Assembly: GCF_002764115.1 (NCBI RefSeq) | Contig: NZ_CP017942.1 | Location: 195,001-259,000, forward strand | DNA length: 64,000 bases | Reading direction: 5' to 3' | From: Phyllobacterium zundukense | GTDB lineage: Bacteria; Pseudomonadota; Alphaproteobacteria; Rhizobiales; Rhizobiaceae | Part shown: one piece after another, positions 44,697 through 52,809 of the stretch | Position numbering within the stretch: position 1 is the stretch's first letter | Layout of the letters: each line of letters opens with the position of its first letter | Position numbers and translations under genes: made by a program | The notes under the pieces: model-generated | What the model was told of the DNA's origin: nothing | The model's database searches: none | What the model saw: the letters and a program-made list of their open reading frames with translations, nothing else

Positions 44697-45956
44697 TTAT
44701 TGAATTCTTTTCATAATATCTGATGCAATCGTCTTAACAATGTTTTCCGGAGTGAGAAGGCCAGCGCTGCTTTCCTTGACTCCCTTCTCTGGTGGCGGCG
44801 ATCTGAAATCGGTGGCTTTGGTTTCCACTGGAAAGAACGCCGGACCGACCATTCTTACATCTTGCGGCTCTGTCTCTGTTTCATCAATGTCGCCTTGAGC
44901 AGGGTCCTCCATCGGGACTGCCGCGACAACACCCGGATCCGTGTCTTCCTTGGACACAGCCATTATGCTCGATGATTGCGATTGCGGATCGGATGTCGAC
45001 TGTTCCGACACGATGGGTACGCTTCCCTGCGCGGCGTGGCAGCTGCAACCCGGTACTGATCTCAGGCCCGACGTGCGATAGTTGAACGCATTCGGCAGCT
45101 CGCTGTAGGGCTTCTTGTCTGCAACAGATATCATGTCATCGGATTCTTGTTCCGGCACCGCATGATAGTACAATTGCGCATTCCCGCTTGGGCACATCGC
45201 GGTGCAAGCATTCTGATCGCGGGCAAAATTTCGCGGTTGGCTTGAAAACGAGATCGGGAAGTAATAGCCGTCGCACGTGCGAACGCAAAGTGTTCGATAT
45301 CCTCCCTTCTTGACAATGACGTTCCCAGCCGGATCGGTCCCTTCATAGGATGTGGCAAGCGTCTCCGGAGCATGTGTCAACCGGTTCTTTCGTTGTGCTG
45401 CACGCTCATCAATTTGCCGTTTCGCCAGCTCGTTTGCCGACGGGCCAGAATTCCGCCCGCTGCTCGGGCCAAACAAAACCTCAAAGAGGGTCTTGCGACC
45501 AGTACTAGACGGCTGATCATTGCTACGCGCCGTGATCGCGCCGCCGTTGCAGCCATTGGCACTCATTGAAGCGAGAATTTGCTGGCGGGACGGCCCTCGA
45601 GATCGATCACTGGCGTTCTGGAGCTTTGCGAGCCTGGCGGACATCTTATCGATGGTTTGCGCATACCGCTTGCACAAAGCTGGGTCGCCGCGAGAGAAGA
45701 GAAAACCGCCGCAACCTTGCTTGCTCGCCTTTGCCCGCATCTGCTGAAGCTGCAGGGCCTGTTGCTGTGCGCCACGGTTATATTTTTGTGACCCTTCACT
45801 GCTATTTGATACAGCTACAAGTTGTTTCTTCAGCGTGGCACAAATACCTGACGCGGCATATGCGTTGCCGAAAGAGACTGAGCTTACCGCCAGTAGCAGT
45901 CCAGCCCAAATGGGTACTCGGAAAACAGAAACTACTCGCACCACTGCATCCTCCAA
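44697..45956 (-). CDS. DUF2865 domain-containing exported cysteine-rich protein
   Basis: A 419-residue protein with a signal peptide (hydrophobic VPIWAGLLLAVSSVSFGNAYA). It resembles the DUF2865 family confined largely to Hyphomicrobiales. The domain core is GGYRTLCVRTCDGYYFPISFS with several more cysteines (QNACTAMCPSG, SVPGCSCHA), suggesting disulfides in the periplasm. A basic Gln/Arg-rich N-terminal region (about 45-110) may be coiled coil, and the C-terminal 110 residues are acidic, low-complexity and not conserved-looking. The function is unknown. Confidence 0.8.
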   Translation of the reverse strand: MEDAVVRVVSVFRVPIWAGLLLAVSSVSFGNAYAASGICATLKKQLVAVSNSSEGSQKYNRGAQQQALQLQQMRAKASKQGCGGFLFSRGDPALCKRYAQTIDKMSARLAKLQNASDRSRGPSRQQILASMSANGCNGGAITARSNDQPSSTGRKTLFEVLFGPSSGRNSGPSANELAKRQIDERAAQRKNRLTHAPETLATSYEGTDPAGNVIVKKGGYRTLCVRTCDGYYFPISFSSQPRNFARDQNACTAMCPSGNAQLYYHAVPEQESDDMISVADKKPYSELPNAFNYRTSGLRSVPGCSCHAAQGSVPIVSEQSTSDPQSQSSSIMAVSKEDTDPGVVAAVPMEDPAQGDIDETETEPQDVRMVGPAFFPVETKATDFRSPPPEKGVKESSAGLLTPENIVKTIASDIMKRIQ

Positions 45957-46436
45957 GAGGTTGCGCTACAAGGAAGCGATACCAAAACATGATGGGTTGG
46001 AGCAAAAGCCTGGCATACAAACCAGCTCGCAAGTTGATGTGATTATGGATACCTCCCATCAATCAGATTAGTTCACTTTTGTATTTGATGTAATCCCAAT
46101 TATTTATTTATCATATTAATATTAATTCACGATCCCGTTACTGATGGATATATTATATTATTTACATAAATTAGATGTTTGTCGCAATACAAGATTGCGT
46201 TTACAAATTATAACAAGGCATATTTTTACTTCGAACAAACTATAATAAAATTAGTAAAGATTTACTTGATAATAATTGCGTATATATTCTTGTATATCAT
46301 AAACACTGTATATTTTCTCCTTAACAGACAATCTATAACAAGCAAATTTGCCAAATTGCGAGAAAGTCGACTAGACAAAATCTTGAAAATCGCATTTGAT
46401 TTCCACCAGGAAACATAGACGAAGATGGGAGGGGCT
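45957..46436. other. AT-rich intergenic island
   Basis: These 480 bases separate the divergent DUF2865 and SH3b genes. From about 46080 to 46400 the DNA is extremely AT-rich (long A/T runs, repeated ATATTA and TAATA), against GC-rich surroundings. The only open frames begin with weak starts, encode Ile/Tyr/Phe-rich strings and look accidental. It may be horizontally acquired DNA or a curved, silencer-bound regulatory region. Confidence 0.6.
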
Positions 46437-46832
46437 ATGACGTGCAGGAAGCTGCTATCAGCAATTTTCATTAGTATCGGATTGTTTGCGTGGCCGGCTT
46501 ATGCAGCCGCTGATGTCGCATACACAACCGGGAACGTTAATCTCCGCACAGGCCCCGGTACAACCTATGGCCGAGTTGCAACTCTGGCAGCGGGTCTGCG
46601 CGTTACCATTTTGTCGTGCCAGTCAAACTGGTGCCAAGTTGGATATCAAGGCATGCGAGGCTGGCTCTCAGCGAATTATCTTGAACGCTCGGCTGTCATA
46701 CGACCAACGATCGTCGTTCGGCCGACAATTGTTGTCCGCCCGCCATATTACGGGCACCGCCCTCCTCTTCCAAGGCCGCCATATCGCCCGCGACCGACTT
46801 GCAGGATCGCGCCCGGGTACCCTTGCCGATAG
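46437..46832 (+). CDS. Exported SH3b-domain protein with Pro/Arg-rich tail
   Basis: A 131-residue protein with a signal peptide (KLLSAIFISIGLFAWPAYA), one bacterial SH3 domain (NVNLRTGPGTTYGRVATLAAG to GMRGWLSANYL) and a tail built from the repeated unit RPTIVV followed by proline/arginine-rich sequence. The SH3b domain usually binds cell-wall or surface ligands. ATG at 46437 is preferred, since GGGAGGG stands 3-4 bases before it; ATG at 46425 is possible. It follows the AT-rich island and ends 30 bases before a terminator. Confidence 0.82.
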   Translation: MTCRKLLSAIFISIGLFAWPAYAAADVAYTTGNVNLRTGPGTTYGRVATLAAGLRVTILSCQSNWCQVGYQGMRGWLSANYLERSAVIRPTIVVRPTIVVRPPYYGHRPPLPRPPYRPRPTCRIAPGYPCR

Positions 46833-46861
46833 GTCTTTTCAAACTGCAACGCCTGATGACA

Positions 46862-46894
46862 GGGGGCATTGCTGTCGCAATCGCCCCCCATTTT
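46862..46894 (+). terminator. Rho-independent terminator after the SH3b gene
   Basis: GGGGGC-ATTGC / GCAAT-C-GCCCCC forms an 11-bp stem with one bulged C and a TGTC loop, followed by CATTTT. It lies 30 bases after the SH3b stop codon. Confidence 0.8.
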
Positions 46895-46942
46895 GTAATG
46901 AATACAGCGGCCCACGAAAATTCATTATTTTTCTCGACCCGC

Positions 46943-46969
46943 TGTCGGGATTGGCCATACTGGATCGTC
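46943..46969 (+). promoter_or_regulatory. Candidate ECF42-type promoter 1 (TGTCGG-N17-CGTC)
   Basis: TGTCGG at 46943-46948 and CGTC at 46966-46969 are separated by 17 bases, with the YciI start codon 24 bases after the CGTC box. The same two boxes with the same spacing occur at 48650-48676 before the SRPBCC gene. Spacing and box type (CGTC-like -10) fit ECF sigma factor promoters, and the downstream sigma factor gene would be autoregulated through it. Confidence 0.6.
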
Positions 46970-46993
46970 TTTATTTAAGGAGGAACGATCCGA

Positions 46994-47368
46994 ATGCTTT
47001 ATGCCATACTCTGCTATAATCCCGAAGATGTCGTCGGCTCCTGGAGCAAGGAAGAAGATGACGCCGTCATGGATCGACTTGCCGTTGTCCAGGAGAAGCT
47101 CAGAGAGCAGGGACGCCTCGGCCCTGTTGCGCGACTGCTTCCTACCACGGCCGCGACAACGCTCAGGAAAGGCCGCGAGGATCCCATCATTATTGACGGA
47201 CCCTTCGCTGAAACGAAGGAGCAACTCCTCGGCTTCTATGTAGTCGATTGCGCTTCGCTGGACGAAGCCATCGACACCGCACGCGATCTCGCACGAGCGA
47301 ACCCTGGGACGGGTTCATACGAAATCCGGCCAATTGCCATTTTCAGGCCAGGATCGAACTTCCCATGA
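46994..47368 (+). CDS. YciI/DGPF-family protein of the ECF42 module
   Basis: A 124-residue YCII-related protein. The DGPF signature is exact (IIIDGPFAETKEQLLGFYVVD), and MLYAILCYNPEDVVGSW fits the family start. DGPF proteins are the defining partners of ECF42-type sigma factors, and this gene overlaps the sigma gene by four bases (ATGA). AAGGAGG stands 10 bases before the ATG. The biochemical role of DGPF proteins is not established. A candidate ECF promoter lies 24 bases upstream. Confidence 0.92.
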   Translation: MLYAILCYNPEDVVGSWSKEEDDAVMDRLAVVQEKLREQGRLGPVARLLPTTAATTLRKGREDPIIIDGPFAETKEQLLGFYVVDCASLDEAIDTARDLARANPGTGSYEIRPIAIFRPGSNFP

Positions 47369-48606
47369 GCGATACCGCATGGATCGATGCCGCCCTCACC
47401 GCCGCCCGCCCTCAGGCGGTCGGCGCGCTGCTTCGGTATTTCCGCAATCTCGATACGGCGGAAGAGGCGTTTCAGGAAGCCTGCCTGCGCGCTTTGAAGA
47501 ACTGGCCAAAAAATGGTCCACCCCGAGACCCGACTGCCTGGCTGATTTTCGTTGGGCGTAACAGCGCTATCGACGGGGTACGGCGTCAGGCAAAGCAGCA
47601 GCCGCTGCCTCCTGAAGAACATTTGTCCGACCTCGAGGACGCTGAAACCGCAATCGCAGAGAAGATCGACGGCTCCGACTATCGCGACGACATCCTGCGC
47701 CTGCTGTTCATTTGCTGTCATCCCGATCTTCCGGCCACGCAGCAAATCCCGTTGGCGCTCCGGATCGTATCCGGCCTTTCAGTCCGGCAGATCGCGCGGG
47801 CATTCCTCGTCAGTGAAAGCGCAATGGAACAGCGCATCACCCGCGCAAAGAGCCGTATCGGCGCCGGCGAGGTACCGTTTGAGGCACCGGATGCCATCGA
47901 ACGGGCGGAACGGCTCGCCGCGGTTGCGGCGATGGTCTACCTGATCTTCAACGAAGGATATTCGGCTGGCAGCGGCGAGCAACAAACCCGCTTCCCTCTT
48001 TGCGAGGAAGCCATAAGGCTGTCGAGGTTGCTGCTGCGGATTTTTCCAACCGAGCCGGAGATCATGGGATTGGCCGCCCTGCTGCTTTTGCAAAATGCCC
48101 GGGCCGGAGCTCGTTTTGATGCGGAAGGGTCGGTGATACTGCTGGAAAACCAGGACCGGAGCCTGTGGAACCGGAAGATGATCAACGAGGGACTTGCCTT
48201 GATCGACAAGGCCATGCGGCACAGGCGTCCCGGACCCTATCAGATCCAGGCGGCCATCGCCGCGCTCCACGCGCGGGCGTTGCACGCCGACGATACCGAC
48301 TGGGCAGAAATCGATCTGCTCTACACTGCGCTCGAGCGTTTGACGCCGTCGCCGATCATCACTCTCAACCGCGCCGTTGCGGTCGCAAAGGTGCGCGGCC
48401 CCGCCGAGGCCTTGGCCCTGATCGAGCCGCTCGAAGAACGACTCTCCGGCTATTTCCACTTCTTTGGCGTGAAAGGCGGCCTGCTGATGAAAATTGGCCG
48501 CACCGACGAGGCCCGCGAGGCTTTCAACCGCGCCATTTCCCTCGCCAATACCGCTGCCGAAGCGGCGCACATCCGCATGCATCTCGACAGGCTGGCCCAG
48601 GACTGA
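47365..48606 (+). CDS. ECF42-type RNA polymerase sigma factor with C-terminal TPR extension
   Basis: A 413-residue extracytoplasmic-function sigma factor of the long ECF42 type. Region 2 is RYFRNLDTAEEAFQEACLRALKNWP with TAWLIFVGRNSAIDGVRR; region 4 is PLALRIVSGLSVRQIARAFLVSESAMEQRITRAKSRI. These are followed by about 230 residues of helical TPR-like sequence (GYFHFFGVKGGLLMKIGRTDEAREAFNRAI). No anti-sigma factor gene is adjacent; in this group the C-terminal extension takes over control. ATG at 47365 is set by ATGA overlap with the YciI gene. Confidence 0.93.
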   Translation: MSDTAWIDAALTAARPQAVGALLRYFRNLDTAEEAFQEACLRALKNWPKNGPPRDPTAWLIFVGRNSAIDGVRRQAKQQPLPPEEHLSDLEDAETAIAEKIDGSDYRDDILRLLFICCHPDLPATQQIPLALRIVSGLSVRQIARAFLVSESAMEQRITRAKSRIGAGEVPFEAPDAIERAERLAAVAAMVYLIFNEGYSAGSGEQQTRFPLCEEAIRLSRLLLRIFPTEPEIMGLAALLLLQNARAGARFDAEGSVILLENQDRSLWNRKMINEGLALIDKAMRHRRPGPYQIQAAIAALHARALHADDTDWAEIDLLYTALERLTPSPIITLNRAVAVAKVRGPAEALALIEPLEERLSGYFHFFGVKGGLLMKIGRTDEAREAFNRAISLANTAAEAAHIRMHLDRLAQD

Positions 48607-48649
48607 GTGCCTGCCCGATATTATTTCCCTGTAAAAATTTCGCCTGTAG

Positions 48650-48676
48650 TGTCGGAATGCCAGCTGCTCATTCGTC
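48650..48676 (+). promoter_or_regulatory. Candidate ECF42-type promoter 2 (TGTCGG-N17-CGTC)
   Basis: TGTCGG at 48650-48655 and CGTC at 48673-48676 have the same 17-base spacing as the element upstream of the YciI gene. It lies in the 105-base gap between the sigma factor gene and the SRPBCC gene, 35 bases before the GTG start. This suggests the sigma factor directly drives the SRPBCC/SnoaL pair. Confidence 0.6.
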
Positions 48677-48711
48677 CTTGGGTCAGAACTGATCAAACAA
48701 GGAGAACACCA

Positions 48712-49188
48712 GTGGCCTACGATACCATCCCGAATCCCGATCGCGATCTCGTGCTGACCCGCATCATCGATGCCCCGCGCGAGAAAGTCTACAAGGCTTG
48801 GACGGATGCTGAACTGCTGAAACAGTGGTTTGCACCCCTGCCCTATACGACGCCGCATGCGGAACTCGATGTCCGTGTTGGCGGCGCCAACTTCATCATC
48901 ATGCGCGGACCTGATGGCAATGAGTTTCCCAACCACGGCGTCTATCTCGAAGTCGTCGAGAATGAGCGGATCGTCGTCACCGATGCTTTCACAAAAGCCT
49001 GGGAACCTTCCGAAAAGCCCTTCATGACCTTGATCCTTACCTTCGAGGATCATGGCGGAAAGACCAAGTACACCGCGCTCGCCCGTCATTGGACGATTGC
49101 GGACCGCGAAGCCCACGAGAAGATGGGCTTTCACGAGGGTTGGGGCATCTGCGCCGACCAGCTTGCAGCTCTTGTCTCGAAGCTTTGA
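48712..49188 (+). CDS. SRPBCC (AHSA1-like) domain protein
   Basis: A 158-residue START-like protein of the AHSA1 type: LTRIIDAPREKVYKAWTDAELLKQWFAP at the start and GWGICADQLAALVSKL at the end, which is the standard ligand-binding fold. The start is GTG at 48712, because AAGGAG stands 7 bases upstream; no closer ATG exists. It is the third gene of the ECF42 module and has its own candidate promoter. AHSA1-like genes are frequent companions of ECF sigma factors with DGPF proteins. The ligand is unknown. Confidence 0.87.
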   Translation: MAYDTIPNPDRDLVLTRIIDAPREKVYKAWTDAELLKQWFAPLPYTTPHAELDVRVGGANFIIMRGPDGNEFPNHGVYLEVVENERIVVTDAFTKAWEPSEKPFMTLILTFEDHGGKTKYTALARHWTIADREAHEKMGFHEGWGICADQLAALVSKL

Positions 49189-49203
49189 TGGAAGGAGAAC
49201 GAC

Positions 49204-49635
49204 ATGACGCCCACAAGCGAAAAGGCTGCGGTTGCAGCTGTGATTGATGACTGGTCGAAGGCGATTGGCGACAAGAATGCGGCGCGGGTTATATCGCATC
49301 TGACCAACGATGTGGTTCAGTTCACGCTTGCTCCGCCCTTGCAATACACAGGCAAGGATGCCGAAGACCTGCAGGGCTGGTTCGCCACCTGGCGAGGCCC
49401 GATCGGCGGCGAGGCGCGCGACGTCGAGATCCACGCCGGAGGCGATGTGGCTTTCGCAAGGAGCCTCGTGCGCATGACCGGCACCAAGACCGACGGTATG
49501 CAGGTCGATGTCTGGTTTCGCCAGACACTCGGCCTGATCAGGCAAGGCGGCACGTGGCGCATCGCCCATGTCCATACCTCCGTGCCATTCTACATGGACG
49601 GCAGCTTCAAGGGCGCATTCGACCTGAAACCATAG
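49204..49635 (+). CDS. SnoaL-like / SgcJ-family (DUF4440-type) protein
   Basis: A 143-residue NTF2-fold protein. The N-terminal helix (AAVAAVIDDWSKAIGDKNAARVISHLTNDVVQF) and the core end (VWFRQTLGLIRQGGTWRIAHVHTSVPF) fit the SnoaL/DUF4440 group. It follows the SRPBCC gene by 15 bases with AAGGAG before the ATG. NTF2-fold proteins are common in ECF41/42 clusters, possibly as small-molecule sensors or detoxifying enzymes. It converges with the MFS gene 16 bases later. Confidence 0.85.
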   Translation: MTPTSEKAAVAAVIDDWSKAIGDKNAARVISHLTNDVVQFTLAPPLQYTGKDAEDLQGWFATWRGPIGGEARDVEIHAGGDVAFARSLVRMTGTKTDGMQVDVWFRQTLGLIRQGGTWRIAHVHTSVPFYMDGSFKGAFDLKP

Positions 49636-49651
49636 GCGCCCACGACACGAC

Positions 49652-51280
49652 CTATGACATATCGATCGGAGTCTTGTGAGCGGCTATATCGTGCGGAAGG
49701 ATCGTTTGCCGCTCGATCATGCGATGCACACGCGGATCGGTGACACCCCGATGGAATGCTCGAATCCGGTCGCCGATTGCCGCATCTGCCTGGGTCCTAC
49801 GCTGATTGTGGCGGACATATTCCACCCAGGTCGGCGTGTGATAGCTCTCGGTCCAGATCTCGGGGTTCTCCAGATCGCGCATCAACGCCCAGTGCCCTGC
49901 CCCATCGCGAATACGCACACGCCGCCGTTCGGCCATGGCGGCGAGGAATTCCGGGACGTCTTCTTCAGCAATGACGTAGTCGATCATGATCACGATCGGG
50001 CCGCTGCGCGGTTTGAGATCCAACGCCAGCAGCGGCTCGCTGAAGCGATTGAGCGGATCGAGGTTGAGCGTGTTGAATTCCGGCAATGCATAACGAAGCC
50101 CGATGACGGCGCCGAGAAGCATGACCGCGCTCGAGGCAAGCAGTGCCTTGTCCGCCCCGTATTCTGCGGCCGCGATACCCCACAACCAGCTGCCCCCAGC
50201 AATGCCGCCGAATGTCGTTGTCTGGTACAGCGACAAGGCACGGCCAACCACCCAACGCGGTGTCGAGAGCTGCACCGTGATGTTGAACAGCGACAAAGCC
50301 AATACCCAGCAAGCGCCGGCCGACAGAAGCCCGGCGTTGGTTGTCCAAGCGCTTGGACTCAATGCCGCAATCGTGGCGCTGACGGCAAATCCCGCAAAGG
50401 CAATGCGCACAATGGCTTCGCTCGACAGAAATTCGCGAAGCCGCGCACTGAGGAGCGCGCCGCCGATGGCACCGATACCGAATGAACCGAGCATGGTGCC
50501 GTAGACCAGCGGCCCGCCACCGACAAGATCACGTGCAACCAGCGGCAGGAGCGCGAGCACAGCACTGGCCGAGAAACCGAAGACGAAGCCGCGAAAAACG
50601 ACTTTGCCGATATTTGGCGACATGGCCACATAACGTAGACCCGCAGAGACAGCTCGGCCCAGTGTTTCACGCGGCAAGGGATTTGGGGGATATTGGGGCT
50701 GCCAGCGAAGCAGCGCGAAGATAAGAGGCAGGTAACTGACTGCATTGACTGCGAAAGCGGCGGCGGCGCCCGCCACGGCGACAATCAAACCGCCGATCGC
50801 CGGACCAACGCTGCGGGTAAGGTTGAAACCCATGCTATTGAGAGCAACGGCCTCCGGCAGATTTTCGCGCGGGACCATATCACCGACCGAGGCCTGCCAT
50901 GACGGGTTGTTCAGTGCCGTTCCACAACCGAGAAGGAAGGTGAAGGTCAAAAGAAGCCACGGCGTGATGAGGTCAAGATAGGCAAAAACCGTCAGCAGCA
51001 CCGAGACGGCCAACATGAAGGACTGTGCGACGAGCATGACCCGGCGCCGGTTGAAATTATCCGCCAATGCGCCCGAGATCAGCGAAAAAAGCATGATCGG
51101 CAATGCAGTCGAGGCCTGCACCAGAGCAACCATATCGACGGAATTCGAGATGGTCGTCATCATCCAGGCCGCGCCGACCGCCTGGATCAAAGAACCGAAA
51201 TTGGAGGAAAGGCTGGCGATCCAGATAGTCCGGAAGGTCTCGTGCTTGAACGGAGCGAGTGGTGATTTTCGGTCAGTCAC
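49652..51280 (-). CDS. MFS transporter with C-terminal soluble domain (EntS/TMS family)
   Basis: A 542-residue major facilitator of the EntS-like, transmembrane secretion effector group. About twelve helices span residues 20-400 (PFKHETFRTIWIASLSSNFGSLIQAVGAAWMM at the start; TALNNPSWQASVGDMVPRENLPEAVALNSMGFNLTRSVGPAIGG in the middle). The last 125 residues form a soluble ferredoxin-like domain (VIMIDYVIAEEDVPEFLAAMAERRRVRIRDGAGHWALMRD). That tail is a known extension in this subgroup. It is convergent with the ECF42 module. The exported compound is unknown. Confidence 0.85.
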   Translation of the reverse strand: MTDRKSPLAPFKHETFRTIWIASLSSNFGSLIQAVGAAWMMTTISNSVDMVALVQASTALPIMLFSLISGALADNFNRRRVMLVAQSFMLAVSVLLTVFAYLDLITPWLLLTFTFLLGCGTALNNPSWQASVGDMVPRENLPEAVALNSMGFNLTRSVGPAIGGLIVAVAGAAAAFAVNAVSYLPLIFALLRWQPQYPPNPLPRETLGRAVSAGLRYVAMSPNIGKVVFRGFVFGFSASAVLALLPLVARDLVGGGPLVYGTMLGSFGIGAIGGALLSARLREFLSSEAIVRIAFAGFAVSATIAALSPSAWTTNAGLLSAGACWVLALSLFNITVQLSTPRWVVGRALSLYQTTTFGGIAGGSWLWGIAAAEYGADKALLASSAVMLLGAVIGLRYALPEFNTLNLDPLNRFSEPLLALDLKPRSGPIVIMIDYVIAEEDVPEFLAAMAERRRVRIRDGAGHWALMRDLENPEIWTESYHTPTWVEYVRHNQRRTQADAAIGDRIRAFHRGVTDPRVHRMIERQTILPHDIAAHKTPIDMS

Positions 51281-51993
51281 CTCATCAACTTTCCTGTTTT
51301 GGCAAGATTGGGTGTTCGTAGAATCCCGTTATAGTCGAGCCGGTCCCGAATGCCAGTCACTATAGCGAAGCTCTTCATTCAACTTACGTTTTCAATCTTA
51401 AGGAAGTGTGGGAAACCGGATGGGCGTGGTTCAACGATGACATCCATTTCCTGCATATCCCCTCCCTTGCCACGCCCGCTTTTGCGTCTGGCCATTGAAT
51501 GGTTGGGAAGACGGGCGGTCGTCGAAGCGCGTCTTTGTAGAAGTATAATGCGATCCGAAGACCGCCCGCTGACGTTTTCCCCCTGCCGGCCGGCTTCTGC
51601 CTGTTCCGCGGGGCGAGTGGATGAGCGCCTGGAGTCCGGGCCCATCGTCGCCGTCGGTGCAGTGTCCGCACAATTGGCGTCGGCATCAACAACGCAGGCA
51701 ATATCTGTGTGTCAGGCAGATTGACCTCCGAAGACGAACAGGTCGGCCAATGCCCGGGTCCGTTGCCCGCACATCGACACGCCGTCCTCCCCCACTTTCG
51801 AACGGCTCCGGAAGCAGCTCCCCATGGAAAGGACGGGAATAGGATAAACGAGGTTTGAAGGTGTTGGATAAATAGCCACGATTATTTTCGGAATGACTGT
51901 TTCACCCCCACCCGCAGCTTCGCTACGACCTCCCCCATCAGGGGGAGGGTCGGACCGCAGGTCCGGGGCGGGGTGGAATTGCTGTTCTTGCCT
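51281..51993. other. Long intergenic region between MFS and fhcC
   Basis: These 713 bases carry no gene I can support. Several frames of 80-125 codons are open on both strands between about 51350 and 51720, but they are rich in Ser/Arg/Pro, have no ribosome sites and no recognisable motif. The last part holds a nested palindromic repeat (51902-51977). A decayed gene between 51350 and 51850 is possible but not demonstrable here. Confidence 0.5.
51902..51977. repeat. Nested palindromic intergenic repeat (rhizobial REP-like)
   Basis: An exact inner hairpin CCTCCCCC-ATCA-GGGGGAGG (51929-51948) is flanked by GGACC-GCA-GGTCC (51952-51964) and by outer arms CACCCCCACCC / GGGGCGGGGTGG. This arrangement is the familiar family of dispersed palindromes in Hyphomicrobiales and related Alphaproteobacteria. 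It sits 17 bases beyond the fhcC stop codon and could end that transcript. Confidence 0.7.
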
Positions 51994-52809
51994 CTAGCGC
52001 CCGCGTCTGAACAGGATCTCACCCTTGCCCGACACCGCATTGTCGCCACCATATTTGCCGGGTTTTTGGCCGAGCAGTGGCTTGTCCAGAATCTTCTCGC
52101 TGATGAGAAATTGATCGAAAAGGCTGGAAAATGCGATGTCCGATTCACCGCAGGCAACGAAAGTTGGCGAGAGCTGTTCGGGGCGGCGATCAAACAGCAG
52201 GGAGCCGCGTTTCATCAGATAGCCTGGCATTGCACCGACACGCCCGGTCACGACAATGGTTCCGGCAATCATCCGGTATCCTGCGTGGTCGCCGCACCCT
52301 TTGAGGATGGCGATCATGCCGCGGCGCAACCTGTCTCCTGCATAATGACCAGCCCTGCCGCGAACGATCAGCACGCCGCCTTCCATGCCGGTGACTTCCC
52401 CCGCGAGTGGCCCGCCGAGATTGTCTCCGCAATTACCTTGGATCTCGATACGGCCGCCAGCCATGCCCGACCCGGCATGATCACCAGCATTGCCTTCGAC
52501 AAGCAACGACCCGCCGGACATTTTCCTGCCCGCCTGGCTGCCAACATTGCCGGTGACGCGTATCGAACCGCCAGTCAGTCCGGAACCAACCTTGTCGAAT
52601 CGCGAACTGCTTCCATCGAGCACGAGGTTGTTCGCATCCTTGCCGGTGACCTTGAAGACATCGCCGACCAAAGCAGGATCGCGGCCTGTGCCAACGCGCA
52701 GCTTGGCGATCTCCAGTGCTGTAAGTCCGGTGAGCGACACTGGCGTGAGAACCGAAAGATCCAGTCGCGCTTCCGGATCTGCGAGGAGAGAGAAGGTCAG
52801 CGCTTTCAT
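51994..52809 (-). CDS. fhcC: Formyltransferase/hydrolase complex subunit C (FwdC/FmdC-like)
   Basis: A 271-residue right-handed beta-helix protein, homologous to formylmethanofuran dehydrogenase subunit C. The GxxGxxxGxxMxGG repeat recurs at least six times (GNVGSQAGRKMSGG, GNAGDHAGSGMAGG, GNCGDNLGGPLAG, GRAGHYAGDRLRRG, GCGDHAGYRMIAG, GRVGAMPGYLMKRG). It is part of the Fhc complex, which moves the formyl group from H4MPT to methylofuran and releases formate. It overlaps fhcD by ATGA. Confidence 0.95.
   Translation of the reverse strand: MKALTFSLLADPEARLDLSVLTPVSLTGLTALEIAKLRVGTGRDPALVGDVFKVTGKDANNLVLDGSSSRFDKVGSGLTGGSIRVTGNVGSQAGRKMSGGSLLVEGNAGDHAGSGMAGGRIEIQGNCGDNLGGPLAGEVTGMEGGVLIVRGRAGHYAGDRLRRGMIAILKGCGDHAGYRMIAGTIVVTGRVGAMPGYLMKRGSLLFDRRPEQLSPTFVACGESDIAFSSLFDQFLISEKILDKPLLGQKPGKYGGDNAVSGKGEILFRRGR

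Noticed and set aside
46179..46418. Possible 79-codon membrane peptide in the AT-rich island
   Set aside because: It needs a TTG start, has no ribosome site, and its Ile/Tyr/Phe bias follows directly from AT-rich sequence.
47779..49575. Minus-strand frame of about 600 codons across the ECF42, SRPBCC and SnoaL genes
   Set aside because: It runs antisense to three recognisable genes and shows no coherent protein features, so it is a shadow despite its length.
51350..51724. Possible 124-codon gene between MFS and fhcC
   Set aside because: There is no Shine-Dalgarno, the composition is Ser/Arg/Pro/Ala-rich, and competing frames of similar length exist on both strands; at most a decayed gene.
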